Source of the DNA: Coleophoma eucalyptorum
Lineage: Eukaryota > Ascomycota > Leotiomycetes > Helotiales > Dermateaceae
Assembly (NCBI GenBank): GCA_026120035.1
Contig: JALRME010000003.1
Span: 868,001 to 932,000 of the forward strand
Length of the DNA: 64,000 bases
Reading direction: 5' to 3'
Positions 1 through 13,233 of the stretch are shown one piece after another (positions within the stretch are counted from its first letter, which is position 1; every line of letters starts with the position of its first letter). The position numbers and the translations under genes were made by a program. Under the pieces are notes generated by a model. The model saw only the letters and a list, made by a program, of their open reading frames with translations, was not told where the DNA came from and made no database searches.

Positions 1-522
1 CCAATGGATAAGCTTCCCACCTTCGGCCTACCACCCCTGTCAAAATTCTTCATCCTGGGGTTCGAAGTGGGTTGCCAGGACTTTAGCATTCTTGTTCGGC
101 CTTCGCGTTTACTTTTCCAGAGTCCGACAATCTCCATTCAGGGAAAGAGCGAAGATGCCTCTCAAACTGCCGTACCAGGGCTCAATGAGGAAATGCTCTT
201 CTCCTTCTTGCTACACCACGCTCATTATATATGACTTACACTTCCCCTCTCTAATGACATGTCATTTTCCATTCCCTCAACGAGCCTCATCCTCACCTGT
301 ACACTGATCAAGTAGCAAAATAAAGCTAGGAACACACTTCTGATTTTATTCATCGTCGCGACAGTCCGCACTTTACAGCGTTGCAAACCCCGAGCATCTG
401 CCATATAGCAATACCTGCTTCGACCACACACTCTTTCAGCAGAAGAGTTTTGACACGATATTCAACTTCGATAGCACTCGAGTTTCCTCCTATCCTGGGT
501 TACCTACACCAGTTCAGCTGCG
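1..522. other. Upstream region of the MFS transporter gene
   Basis: No convincing coding region. The short open frames here have no recognisable protein content. It probably holds the promoter and 5' leader of the transporter starting at 523; the bases before that ATG (CAGCTGCG) are compatible with initiation. Confidence 0.5.
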
Positions 523-2114
523 ATGGCGGTCGATTCATCCAACTCCTCAACCGTCGGTGGGGATAGCCTGCAGGACGCGACAGAAAAGATGCGCGAAGCA
601 GGCGGCCCAACTCTCAACAAGAGACTTTCGGAGAGTTCTCTGCGAAGCCAAAATAAAGAAACGGAAGCGAATATATTTCCCGAGACCAGAGATACTGCGG
701 AAGCAGACTTAGAGAAAGGAGGAGCTGTCCCACAACAGCCAGCTGCACCAGGAGGTTTCAACCCGGCCGACTTCCCTGATGGAGGCCTTGAAGCATGGCT
801 TGTTGTTGCCGGTTCATTTTGTTGCTTGTTTGTATCTTTCGGATGGATCAGTAAGGGCACATTTCATTGCATTCTCTCTCCTACCGTTCTTACCTCACTA
901 GCATCAAAATTGTCAATAGCGATGTTGCTAACACAGTGCGTTTAGATTGCTCTGGAATATTCGAAACGTATTATGTCGAAACTCTACTCAGCCAATATTC
1001 GTCAAGCACTGTCGCGTGGATTCCAAGTTGCGAAGTCTGCATGATGTTCATCGGGGGACCAGTATTTGGATTTATATTCGACAGCTACGGTCCAAGATAT
1101 CTCCTGCTAGGAGGGACCTTTTTCCACGTCTTTGGGCTTATGATGGCTTCCTTGTCGACGCAATATTACCAATTGATTCTCGCTCAAGGCATATGCAGTG
1201 CGCTTGGCGCATCTGCAGTCTTTTATCCCGCCATGTCATCTGTTTCAACATGGTTCTTCAAAAATAGAGCTGCAGCTTTTGGCGTGATGGCTTCGGGATC
1301 TTCTCTTGGCGGTGTCATTTTCCCAATCATGATTGAGCGACTCATCCCGAGACTTGGCTTTCCATGGGCTATGAGAATAGCTGCCTTTTTAGTCCTAGGG
1401 CTTCTGATCATCGCCAATTTGACAGTCAAATCAAGACTACCACATACGCCGAAAAAGTTCCAGTTCATGGCTTTCATCAAGCCATTCCGTGAGCCGGCCT
1501 TTGCTCTGATGTGTGCAGGTTCCTTTCTGTTTGTTTTCGGTCTCTTCTTGCCATTCAACTTCATTACGCTACAAGCGCAATCACTGGGGATGTCCTCCAA
1601 GCTAGCAGGCTACCTCATTCCAATCCTTAATGCAGCAAGGTAAGCACAAAGTAATTCTTAACAATGAAAATTGCTAACTTGTCTTAGTATTTTTGGCCGT
1701 ATCTTCCCTGGTATTGCAGGCGATCGTTGGGGCCGCTATAACGTCCTCATGCTTACATCGGTCTTCTCATTTATCATCATTCTGGCTTTGTGGCTTCCAT
1801 CGAAATCCAATGCACCCATCATCGTCTTCGCTGCCCTCTATGGCTTTTCCTCGGGAGCGTGGATTTCGACGTCGCCAGCAATTATTGCTCAGATCTCCCC
1901 TATCCGTGAAATTGGTGTGCGCAATGGCTCAATGTTTGCGCTAATTGCGATTGCTGCCCTGGTTGGGAGTCCCATCGGTGGCGCATTAGTTATACAAGAC
2001 CATGGCGGATACTTGTACTTGCAGATATTTGCGGGCGTAATGCTAGCTGCTGGATCTGTCTTTTACTTGGCATCTCGATATACGCAGGGTGGATTCGCAT
2101 TGAAGAAGATCTGA
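523..2114 (+). CDS. MFS transporter, monocarboxylate permease (MCH/MCT) type
   Basis: Three exons, 523-850, 946-1639 and 1688-2114, give 482 residues. Both introns (95 and 48 nt) have GT..AG ends, and the phases close exactly. After a polar N-terminal tail of about 80 residues comes [10 protein letters not shown], close to the PDGGWGW-type signature before helix 1 of monocarboxylate transporters. About twelve hydrophobic helices follow, with an MFS loop motif GDRWGRYNV in the second half. Members of this family move monocarboxylates or related small acids across the plasma or organelle membrane; the actual substrate cannot be read from the sequence. Length fits fungal MCH-like proteins (about 430-500 aa). 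The next gene starts about 590 bp downstream on the same strand with no sign of linkage. Confidence 0.9.
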
Positions 2115-2702
2115 TACCCGAACTTATGATCGTTCTTTCCAATGCATAGCGGATGTAAAAAATCGGGAGTTTAGACATTATATAAATTTTAATACTGGCA
2201 TCTAGATTGTAGTGTTCTGTAAAGCAATGAAATCACAGCTCTGGCAGTTCTGATACACTTTTCTGCATGTTCGCTTCAGCAATAGTATGAGGTTCACAAC
2301 AGTTCGGGATACGTTATAGGACTTTAGATGTTGGATATAATCTAGGATAATATAATAGAGTTACCCTGTACCAATTATTCGCCACATTGGAGGATATAAT
2401 CTCTCGCACAGTTCCGCAGAATGTTGGTGATTAAATACTTTCCAGTTATTATCTTTTTAAAATGTTACCTCTAGTGAGAAGTAAGGGGTCGTTTAAGAGG
2501 TGCGGTGGCTAAGGTAAGATTCAACCCTCGCGTAAATGGTTGCCGAGCAACCATGTCAACAGGGTTTGTTTAGTGAGAATTACATTGCAAGCTCTCTAGC
2601 GAAGCTCACATCAATATCAACGAACTACATGCACGCGACTGAGGATTCTGCGCTTCTGTTTGTTTTCTTTGGCCCGTAATTGCATTTCTGCCATCTATAA
2701 TC
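2115..2702. other. Intergenic region, promoter of the kinesin gene
   Basis: No gene seen. The left part is AT-rich and looks like a 3' UTR. The right part holds an 8-bp inverted repeat (listed separately) and two CGCG cores, at 2529-2532 and in ACGCGA at 2633-2638, upstream of the kinesin start. Confidence 0.5.
2536..2554. promoter_or_regulatory. Perfect inverted repeat resembling an RFX-type X-box
   Basis: ATGGTTGC and GCAACCAT form 8-bp perfect arms around a CGA spacer, about 150 bp upstream of the kinesin ATG. RFX proteins (Crt1/Rfx1 in yeasts) bind GTTGCC..GGCAAC palindromes with a variable spacer. The half-sites match, but the centre is one base shorter than the usual 14-mer. The regulatory role is inferred. 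Confidence 0.4.
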
Positions 2703-4981
2703 ATGAGTGTCCGCGTTGTAGCACGAATCCGGCCGTTACTCGACAAGGACAAGGAATTGAGCAAGGACATCATCGTGCGCGCAGAAGGGCCGGAAGGCAA
2801 GAAAAACGTTGTGCGGATACCCAATCCCAAGAACGAGTCCGAGGAGTTCAGCTTTACGTTCAATGGCGTCTATGATATGTCGACCTCCCAGGAGGAGTTG
2901 TTTACGAACGAAGGTATGCTCCGGGGAAACTGTCCTGGGCTGTGTTTACGTGCGCTGATCCAACCCCAGTCGCACCACATCTCAAGTCTCTATTTCAAGG
3001 CCTCGATGTGACAATCTTTGCTTATGGAGTTACGGGTACGGGAAAGACGCATACGATGAGAGGTGGATTGAAGATGTCTGATCGTGGAGTCATTCCAAGA
3101 TTACTCAGTGGTATTTATCGACGAGGACGCAAGGTCACCAAGGACTCAGGCGGAGAGACAGGCGTAGCAGTCACTCTCTCATACTACGAAATCTACAACG
3201 ACAAGGTGTTTGACCTCTTCGAATCGCCAGATAAGCGTTCCCTAGCAGGACTACCTCTCCGGGAGAAAGATGGCAAAACCATTGTTGTTGGCCTCTCTGA
3301 GCGAGCATGCGACGACTTGAAGGATTTCGAACGACTCTACATTGAGGCGAATAACAATCGCAGCACCGCGGGCACGAAATTGAACGCGCAGAGCAGTCGA
3401 AGTCATGCAATCCTTCAGGTCAAAGTGATTCAGACCAATGGCGATGAGACCTTAATCAGTACAGCATCAGCCATTGATCTTGCGGGATCAGAAGACAATC
3501 GGCGTACAGATAATGGAAAGGACAGAATGGTTGAATCAGCCAGTATCAACAAGAGCTTGTTCGTTCTGAGTCAATGCATTGATGCAATCGGACGAGGAGA
3601 CAAGAGAATCCCATTTCGGGAGTCGAAGATGACTAGAGTTCTTAGCTTGGGTCAAAATAACGGTATTACGATCATGATTTTGAATCTTGCACCACTGCGG
3701 AGTTACCACTTGGATACATTGAGTAGTCTCAATGTAAGCTCTAGGGCAAAGCGAATAGAGGTCAGGGAAATTGAGAATGAAGTGGTCTTCAAGCAACCAC
3801 CCAGAGGAACATCATCGATTGCAGGATCAAATATGCAGCGACAACCTTTACGACCACTGGCGAATGCTCACAACGCAAATGTCAGTGCGCCAGCGCAAAA
3901 AGCAGACAAGCCTCTAAAGGCGTTTTCTGTTTACACAGATAGAGCTAAGGTCACAGGCCCACCTCGTGCACCAGGAGTAGTTCCACAGAGATCAAACTCG
4001 AATAGAAAGCGCACATCTGATTCGGGTGTTTCTGCTCGCCCTGCAAAGATGGCCAGACCTAATCCTACAACGGTTCGTCCAGGAGCTACAGCAGGGATGA
4101 CAGCTGCAAAGATAGAGGAGATGGTGGAAAAGAAAGTGTCAGAGATTCTAGCTGCTCAGGCTGCTAACCAGCCACATCCTGCAGTGGTAGATACCATCAG
4201 CGACTCGGTTCAGAAACGACTAGATGCGCTGGAGAAAAAGATTGAAGAGAGCGGCGCCAACAAAGATGAGAGGACAGAGGGTTTACGATTCTTGCTTATG
4301 GCCAAGCAACATAAGGAACGCGGAGAAGATACAAGCGCATTGAAGATGTACGAAATGGCTTTGCCATTCTTTCCTGGTCAACAGAAGTTGCTGATCAAGA
4401 TTGAAAATATCAAGGCCAAGATCCAAGCCAAGAGGGAACAAGCAAATCGGTTAGCGGATCCTTTCAGTGAGCCGGTGGAAGCACCAGTACGAAAAGTCCT
4501 TGCTACTGCTCCTATCATGCAACTTCCCACTCCACAGACATCTTTTGAAACATCTCAACCAGAAAGTCAAGCTCGAAGAAAGCCCAATGTCGCCAGTGAA
4601 TCTGACGATGAGTACAACGGGTCAGGGCTTGCAGACGGTGACTATGAAGAGGATGACAGCTTTTCATATAAGACCACAAAGGCGAAGAAGCCAAAGTCGA
4701 AGACCAACACCAAATCTACTCTTCAAGTCTATAACGATGCTCAGCCTGGGCCCTTGACGCCTCGCACAAAGCAGCTTTTAGACGTGGTCAACTCGAGAGA
4801 TGTGGTCTTGATCAAAGGTTTGACCGGTGTTGGGGCGAAAAAGGCCAGAGACCTGGTAGAGTTTCTTGACCTACAGGCAGACGAAGCAGGAGGTAGAATT
4901 GAGACATTAGGTCAACTAATGGCCGCGCCAGGAATGGGAACAAGGACGGTGGAGAAGGCGTATGATGGAATTACGGTGTGA
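2703..4981 (+). CDS. Kinesin motor protein, kinesin-10 (Kid/NOD) type
   Basis: Exons 2703-2913 and 2970-4981 give 740 residues. The motor domain is N-terminal (MSVRVVARIRP at the start). The P-loop GVTGTGKT is near residue 90, switch I is NAQSSRSHA and switch II is DLAGSE. After the motor comes a basic, low-complexity stalk, then a short helical segment that looks like a single TPR unit (AKQHKERGEDTSALKMYEMA). The C-terminal 70 residues hold a helix-hairpin-helix (IKGLTGVGAKKARDLVEF), as in the DNA-binding tail of vertebrate Kid/KIF22. Kid-type kinesins sit on chromosome arms and push them along spindle microtubules. The family assignment rests on the motor plus HhH order; the stalk is too divergent for fine classification. 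The gene is followed by VID27 on the same strand. Confidence 0.9.
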
Positions 4982-5495
4982 GTTTGTTGGGCTTGACGAC
5001 AAGCAATTAGCATTGGAATGGCGTTGTGCAAACTTGCATTTTGCATTTGTAGGAGTTTATAAGCGTTGGTGTGATGGAGTCTTGAATTGATACCTGGATA
5101 CACGTTAGAGTGCCTTGTCAGAATCGATATGTATTTCTCTGCCCGAGCTTGAGTTGTCTGGACTGAGAACCCTCGTTTCTTTGCCATTTGAAATTGCCAC
5201 AGATGGGACAAAGCCAACGCGGTGCGACGAAGTGCTGTCAAAATGTTATCATGTGCCAAGAATCGGGAGCGGATAGCTTAGGCTGAGACCAAATTGCCAC
5301 TCCTCGGGCAACCTAAGCGAGCCAGTTTTCATCCACGCCTGCCCAAACTACTACAAACTCCTGCTTGCTGCCTACGTCACACCCTCTCTACATAATAATC
5401 TGGGGATTCTATCGCATGCTGAGTTGCCTTCAAGGTGAAATTTATCACAGGAATAGTTTCAGCTTCCATCAGCTGGATCAGGTCCTTTTGTCAAG
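4982..5495. other. Intergenic region between kinesin and VID27
   Basis: No gene seen. It must hold the kinesin 3' UTR and the VID27 promoter and leader. A minus-strand open frame (4912-5259) overlaps the kinesin end and has no recognisable content. Confidence 0.5.
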
Positions 5496-8047
5496 ATGTT
5501 TGCTCTCCGGAACAGTAAGTAAACAAAACCCCTCCACTACCCCTCGATCGCACTGCACAAGGGCACTTGCGATCTGCCACCACAGCAGAGGCTAATATTT
5601 GATTCTTTCTTCTAGTTGGGAAGCTGATCTTCGGCGATACGTCGAAGGAATCCATGATCGAACTTCCGCAGGGCCAGCTTTATCTCGTTCGGCCACTGTC
5701 TCCCAAGGGATACTCTGAGCTCATCTTCAAGGACGCTGCTGCGAGAATTCGACGAACGAACCAAGATTTCCAATATCAGCTCGTGGTTCAACGTGCATAC
5801 GAGGAAGGAGAGGAGGAGTTGCTGGACGACGATGATGGAGAGGATGCCGCCATTGCTGCGCTATCTGCTGACCGTGACGAGAAGACATTCCTGCTAGACG
5901 AAAGCCTTCACTTTAGAACTGAAGTCAGAGAGGGCGGCGAGAAGGTACTGGCTTGGAGAGACCTGAGTGGCGACGTGGGGGATTTGTACGAATTCGTGTG
6001 CGACCGCTCCGTCGATACTTCCCAAGTCGGCCTATTCGAGACTACTGCGGTTCAGTGCCAGTACGAACGTAAATACCGAAGGAGCCACCAGCAAGCGACT
6101 GAGGAGGATCTTCAGCAGTTTTCGTTTGAGGATCAAGGCATACCAAGTGCGAGCCCATTGCATAGCCCGACGATTATGTCACCTATATCTGTCATGCCTT
6201 CAATAGAACTTACGACTTCTACGAAGAATACTGCAAATAAAGCTATGAAGCGGGAAAGCGCCCCTTCAAAAGAGTCCCAAGTTGCCCGAAGAGATGAGAC
6301 TCCGACAGTTGCACCACCGGTCGCAACGCACCCCGAGGCTCTCTCGACTTTGGCAGGAGAGACCGCCGAGCTTCATCTTTTCGACTTCGTCTCTCAATCA
6401 TTTATCATGCAAGATTCCGAAGTCCAGGCTACAGTCACCGAGGTCGGAAAATGGCAATACTGGTTGCAGATTACAGGGAAGGAGAAGGATTGGCTTGGAC
6501 AAAAGGTTGAGGCAGATATAAATCCAGTCTTCAACTTTGAGTTTCTATCTTTCATATTCAATGCGTACGATGCAGAGGGATCGGCATATTCATGGCTTCT
6601 CCGCTTCAGGGATACTGACACCCTTGTACGTTTTCAAGAGGGTCTTATGCAAGCATTATGGGAGCAGTTGAACGAGATTAAATGGAATAAGTCCAAGGAA
6701 GACGACCGCGAGTATGTACTTGAGGCATTTAACGACCTTACTATGGAAGATGCTCCACAGGAGGAAGAAGAAGAGTATGAGGAGGAAGAAGAAGTGGACG
6801 ATGACGGTCAACGAAGTGAAAATTATGACAGCGATGAGGAGGACGACGATGTAGTTACGGAGGAAAATGATGGTAACGTCAACTCGCAATTGGCAGTCGG
6901 CTACAAGCACGATCGCTCCTTTGTTGTTCGGGGTTCCAAAATTGGCGTGTTCAAGCACACACCCAACAATAACCTCGAATTTTCGACAAATATCTCCAAA
7001 GTTATGACCCCAGGGGGCAAGTTGTTCAGTCCAAAGAAGGTCATGTTACACAACGAAGACGCAAGCATGGTTCTCCAAAATGAGTCTGATCCAAACTCAC
7101 TTTATCGTATGGACCTCGAATACGGCAAGATTGTGGACGAATGGAAAGTGCATGACGATATTGAGGTCAACAACTTTGCACCAGAGAATAAGTTTGCTCA
7201 GATGACTGGTGAACAAACCTTTTTGGGTATTTCTCGCAACGCCCTCTACCGTGTCGATCCTCGTCTTGCTGGAAACAAGCTTGTCGACTCAGAGTTGAAA
7301 CAATATGTTTCCAAGAACGATTTCTCTGTCGCTGCTACTACTGAGAAGGGATATATCGCTGTAGCAAGCAACAAGGGTGACATTCGCATGTTCGATCGTC
7401 TAGGAATAAATGCAAAGACGCATATTCCCGCCCTCGGTGATCCTATAATTGGCTTAGATGTCAGCGCTGATGGACGATGGCTCCTTGCTACTACCCGTAC
7501 CTACTTACTTCTTATCGACGCTCTTCAGAAGGATGGTAAGAATGAAGGCAAGCTCGGATTCGAGAAGTCCTTCGGCAAGGATTCGAAGCCACAGCCAAGG
7601 CGCCTGGGTCTTTCCCCATCTCACGTTGCAACCTTCCAGATGGAAACTGGCGCGCCTCTGTCCTTCAAACCTGCACGCTTCAACATTGGTGAAGGTATCA
7701 ACGAGACGTCAATCATCACAGCCACCGGTCCCTTCATTGTCACTTGGAATATGAAGAAGGTTCTCACGAATCGCAAAGAGCCTTACAGCATCAAACGATA
7801 CACCGATGAAGTCAAGGCTGACAACTTCCAATACGGATCTGATAAAAATGTCATTGTTGCTCTGCCAAACGAGGTCAACATGGTACCCAGAGCCCAGCTT
7901 CGGAAACCTACTAGAGAAAGCATTGCGCCTGCGAACTTGTTGGGCAGAGGAAGTAGTAGTGGAAGACGTAGCTCTGGACGTGTTGGCACAAGGGATAGCG
8001 CGAGGTACAAGCTGGGCAAGGACGACATCGTTGATTCTCCTTACTAG
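5496..8047 (+). CDS. VID27: Vacuolar import and degradation protein Vid27
   Basis: A 19-nt first exon (5496-5514, MFALRN) is joined over a 101-nt intron to 5616-8047, giving 816 residues. The N-terminus MFALRNIGKLIFGDTSKE is the usual start of filamentous-fungal Vid27 and supports the tiny exon. The middle (about residues 380-430) is a run of Asp/Glu. The last 350 residues form the conserved VID27 C-terminal domain, with beta-propeller-like segments such as GLDVSADGRWLLATT. In yeast Vid27 is a cytosolic protein connected with import and degradation of fructose-1,6-bisphosphatase in the vacuole; its exact biochemical role is unclear. The C-terminus is Ser/Arg-rich, with no membrane segment or signal peptide. 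Confidence 0.93.
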
Positions 8048-8843
8048 TTGGTTTAGCGATTACACCTCTCTCGTTTCCACTTCTTTTGAGATACCTTTTT
8101 GATATTCTTCAGTATTGAGGTAATGGTTGGTGGGCGTCCTGGAGTTTGGATTACAATCTCTTCGTTTCTGTTCTACATGCCTCAAGAATGGATAGTCCAG
8201 ACGGGAGGGAAGGGTGGATGCTCCTTAAAAGGGACTGGTTTCGATGCAGGAGCTCTAACCCTTAACTTTCTCATATTCGATTTATTTACGTTTTCCTTCA
8301 GCGTTTTCCTTCACGAAACCATTCGGACAATTCACGTATCCAGATCCAGTGGCTTTTTTTTCTTTCTATTTCTCTTATCTTTTCTTTGAAGGCCTGACAT
8401 TTGCTTGTCATACCTACGAAGGAACTTTAGCTAGAAAGTGTTCACTTAGTAGAAGCAAGAATAAATCACCACAATACCCCTTTTATCTCGTACCTATGCT
8501 CTCAGGTGATGCGCTCAGAACTGTGGATTTTGCGTTACAAAAATTGGGGGTATCTTCCAGTTCAGCTCGGCTCAGTGAAAAAAGTGTTAGGTGTTATACT
8601 CTTAAAACAATTAATTCGTACTCCATTTGTACGCAACCCGTAGTTCCCATTCAGTCCGTTTCCATTACCGTGCCACGCCACGCCAAATGTGTCCACACGC
8701 CCATAATTGCTTTCTTTGTCTTATGTTCTTTGCTACGAAGGAAAGAGGAATATCAAGGAATAGCCAGCAACTTTCACGCTAGCCAAAGCACCACATCATT
8801 TATGTTTACCACTGCTTTGTGAGGTCCTCAGAGCCAAAAGTCA
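8048..8843. other. Tail-to-tail intergenic region, VID27 and TPS1
   Basis: The two genes converge here, so the stretch should hold both 3' UTRs. It has T-rich runs (around 8345-8390) but no supported coding region or structured RNA. Confidence 0.5.
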
Positions 8844-10573
8844 CTAGTCTCTCCACTCGCCTTTCTTGAGCTCGACGTCCTTTTTGCCCTCGGATGTACC
8901 AGCAGTTAGCTCCTTCATGCTCTCAACCAAGTCATGGACCTTTCCCGTGACACCATGGCTGATGCTCTGCCTCTGTTTTTGCTCTGCATGCTCGCTGATT
9001 CGGACCAATTCACTGACGAAACTCTCTCCCCACCAGGCGCTGGTGTATTTGAAGACGTATTTCTCGAGTTTCTTGAAATTGATTTCACGCTGTTCGGGTG
9101 ACATTGTTACCGCATCGTGGATTGCCCCAGCCAGTTCTTCGGTGTTCCATGGGTTGACAATCAATGCTCCGTTGAGTGACTGAGCTGCACCTGTGAACTC
9201 GGACAGGATCATGACCCCGTGGCGTTTACGTTGAGTAGCAATGTACTCGTATGAGACAAGATTCATACCATCACGAGTTGAGGAGACAAGACAGGCATCG
9301 GACACAGCATACAGTGCGGTGAGCTCTTCGAAGTTGACAGATTGGTGAAGGAAGTGAATGGGCATGAATTCGATAGTACCTAAAGGAGTCAGCTTTGAGT
9401 CAAGACTGAGGGTGTTTGCTGCTTACCAAATTTGCCATTAATTCTGCCAACGAGTTCATTGACAACTGCGCGTAGATTTTGGTATTCCTCAACATCCTGT
9501 CGACTAGGTACAGCAACCTGGACCAAAACAACCTTGCCAATCCATTCGGGATGCTCAGTCAAGAATACTTCCAGGGCGTGAAGCTTTTGTGGAACTCCTT
9601 TGATATAATCCAGACGATCAACACCTACAATAAGCTTGACACCTTCAAACTTGCGCTCAAGTACAGCAATACGATCTTGAACCTTCTTGACCTTGAGATT
9701 CTCAACGAACTTCTCGGGGTCAATTCCAATGGGAAATGCAGCGACTGTAACATACTTCCCCTTGAATTCGACACCATTCGGCGTGGTGGGCGTTTCTCTG
9801 CGAGTATATAAGTATATGATGCAGTGGAGAAACTATTGTACTTACATTATCCTCGAACAACTACTCAAAAAGTGTCGTGCATAGTCGTAAGTATGGAAGC
9901 CGATCAAATCGCAGTGTAACACACCCAGTAGGAGTGCCTCTCGTACTGGCAGTATTCTGTAGATCTCACTGCTAGGGAATGGAGTATGAAGGAAGAAGCC
10001 AATCTTGACGTTCTTCTTTGTGTTGCCAATCTCCTCCCTTAGCATTTCTGGCAGGAGCATAAGATGGTAGTCGTGGACCCAGATCAAATCACCATCCTGT
10101 ACATCCTTCGCCATAGTCTTCGCAAAGAGGCGGTTGACATCTTTGTACGCAGCCCATGCTGACTCGTCGAAGGTAATCTCTCCAGGGTGGTAATGGAACA
10201 GAGGCCAGAGGATCGAGTCTGCGAGGTATTAGCGAATATCTTTACAATTGATCTAAAGCATATCCATACTGGAGAATCCATTGTAATGTCGGTCTGCCAA
10301 CTCATCATCAACAAAGACTGGGACGGCATTGTGCTCCTTCTTCAATTTCTCTACCATGGGTCGAGCTTCGTCATCGGGTACCTCCAGACCGGGCCAGCCA
10401 TACCAAACGAAGGTTGTGCTCTTCGAGAGACCACTCAGACCAGAGACAAGACCACCTGAAGACTCGCCAAATGTATATTGGCCATCGTCAGAACGCTTGA
10501 TCGTGATGGGAAGGCGGTTGGAGACCAGGAGCAGTCTACCCTGGACCTTCGTCTCTTGATTCAGTGATGACAT
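8844..10573 (-). CDS. TPS1: Alpha,alpha-trehalose-phosphate synthase (UDP-forming)
   Basis: Four exons (in gene order 10573-10270, 10218-9846, 9797-9427, 9379-8844) give 527 residues, the usual length for the catalytic subunit. All three introns are 47-51 nt with matching phase. The enzyme joins UDP-glucose and glucose-6-phosphate to trehalose-6-phosphate in the cytosol; it also controls glycolytic influx and stress tolerance. GT20 landmarks are present: LLLVSNRLPITI near the start, WVHDYHLMLLPEMLR, GFFLHTPFPSSEIYR, DRLDYIKGVPQKLHALE and SSTRDGMNLVSYEY. No C-terminal phosphatase domain is present, so this is the Tps1 rather than the Tps2 type. A CCCCT/AGGGG stress-element core lies about 55 bp upstream (near 10630). 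Confidence 0.96.
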
Positions 10574-13233
10574 CTTGAAGGCGGGAAGCTGGGCTTGAGA
10601 CGGAACTCGCAGGAGGTTGCGTTATATTGAAGGGGCAAGGTAGGCTGCTCACCCAGTGTAGCAGTTGAGAGATGCGTTCAGTGGGGTCGAGAGTCGAGGT
10701 TGAAAAGTGGTGCGCAATTGAAAATATCCGGTAGAACTGCGGAAGGCGAGAATAGGATATGGCTTCTGGATGTCAATCAAGCCTTAATAGCATGCGCATC
10801 TACGTCGTCAAGATTGGAGATGATGATGGTACAGTCCAGAAGGCGCAAGCAAGAGAGAGCTTCGACTCGCGGGGTTGGCGAGAAGAGGTACAAGAAGGTT
10901 TGTCTATGTGTAGCGTTCTTTCCTTGAGAGAGAATGCGGCACACCAAGACGCAGGCCAGGATAGAGAGTGAGGCTGATGAGGAGAATGGGAGGAGAGAAA
11001 TGGATAGAGGAGGAACGAACCCGGTGCAGAGGATTAGAGCAAGTGCTTTTTCGTTGACAGGTCCAATTCTTGTAGCGACCAACGTAAGGATGACGGAACT
11101 CGTGCAGGGATGCGCCCGATACAGCTTCTCCAGAATTTTCCACAGTTCTGTGCTGGACGGCTACTGCAAAGGCAAGCGAACGCAGAACAGACCCAGTTAC
11201 GTGCAGAGGAGCTGCCAGCTGTCCAAGCTCTAGACGTCCTTCCAATCTTCAGCTTTCTGCCCGGGATGCCTATTGTTGCTACTGCTGTTGCATCATCCGC
11301 ACAGCTTGCCCAGAAGCTCGGAGCTATTGTTCCTGACTTACGCCGGCGTGTGCCATTAGAATTTGGCGCCACTTATAGGCCAGAGATGTGCAGGACAGGA
11401 TTTGCATTTGCACATAACCACCATCTATCTCATGCCTTCTATTGTTTACAGGTGACCAACTTCAGTCTGCCGTCGTCCCAGAGCCAGAGCTAAGGTCCAG
11501 CTTGTCAGAGATCCAAGTGGCACGAAACGAAACGCCAGCGCTTGTCACTAACTCAGGCTAAGGGAAGGTATGGCGTAGGTACTGTCTTGCATGGCCGTTC
11601 CCAAGAAAAGCAGGGATTTGGGATAAAACCCCTCGTCGCCCAACATGGCATTTTCTCCTGCACGAGAATCTTCCAGGCTGTTCGGACCCAATCAACCGCC
11701 CACATTCCGCCAACCTTGGCTGGTCGAGCAATGGAACAGTTTCAAGGGACGATCGATGTAGATGATGCCTTACCAATTCATGTGATGACTGTTTTCTGGC
11801 TGGCAGCACCTCAGACCCTCTTGTCGCACAAAATGTTGATCGCTGGTTCCAATTGTTGTTGGAATTGTATTCCCAAGGCCGCCAGCTGGCGCTCGAAGCC
11901 TGGAGGTATTACTGAGCGCTGGTTGCGTAGTGTCGGATATCCACGGTCGGGAGTGACACGTGCTCGCTATCTTGACGTTCAGCGTTTGCATCTTGTGGGA
12001 CCTGAACCTTAAACTCTCTCGTCACTATGACCTCCCGGACAGAGCTTTCACAACGGAAATTGTTGCCGATAGTGGCTTATAGACTGTCTCCCCTATTTGG
12101 TAACATTTTATCGTTCCAATTCTAGTTTCTTTGAAGACGTGGGGTAACGCTGGAACGGGCAATGCTATGCGGACTATGTCCAGTGCTACAGGGCGGATGT
12201 GGTTGTACAACCTTAGCAAGATCTTCGCCATTCGCCTAGAGCAGTCGGGAAGATTCTGACCCCAAGCTCTACTGGAAGGATTGTGAGCTTGGTAAGGGTA
12301 GGGGCAGCTCCAATGCCAGAAGATGAGATTGTGCTGTCACTTGGAAGGTCTCTGGGTCTAGTCTCATCCGGCATACTGATGAGCGCACCTGCTTCAATAT
12401 CAGTAGGTTGTAATCGCAGCATCAAGTTGTGACTGGCACCTCACAGGTAAAGATAGAAATTGTTCTTATTGTATTAGCGGCTGTTCGAATGCAAGTCAAA
12501 AGTAGCCCTCGAGGTTGCCAAGGTTGAGGAGATTGAGATTCGGTAGAGTGCTGAAGGGGCATAGTATAACATATCATATTCTCTCAATGGCTCTCGCACA
12601 TGTGTAATATACACCTGCACCCGGTTAAGTCTACCATAAGTTTTAGTTCTATAAAACTTTCGATCATTCAGTTCGGGGCTATGACAGTCCGCGTACCGCC
12701 TACAATTAACCCTACGGCAAAACATACCGCAAATTTAGATTGTGTCTGTGTGTCTATATACTCCGTTTCTATGTCGTACCTCTAGCATTTGTTGTTATAA
12801 AACTACATTCCTTCCAGTCTACGATATCTACCCTCTATACTAAGTCATGTTCCAAGATGCTTATCTTTTCCAATTTAATACATGGTAAGATATTGTTTGT
12901 GATAGCCAACGATTTAGAACCCGTCCAGAGCTAGTGAAATTTAAACTATCAAAGAGGAAAGAATGCTTGGTAGGAATAAACAGAAGAGGAAGGTGAGTCA
13001 GAGATAAAATCCAATTTTGAACTTCAGGCAGAGAACCTGAGGCTCCTAAATCATGCTTGCTCAACCATCTTTATAAAGCCAAATATCTACAATTTCACAA
13101 TTCTCACAGCATCTCTAGCTCAGTACGGTGATGACGGTATAATTGGTTAAGAAAAGAATCCTCCAACACCAAATCGTACGGGGCGAGGACGAGGGTACAG
13201 AAGACGAAACCAAGCCCTCGGGCTGAGTTTACT

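Noticed and set aside
11542..12012. 156-codon open frame in the TPS1-HIRIP3 gap
   Set aside because: No recognisable motif, no splice partners, and several overlapping frames of similar size on the other strand.
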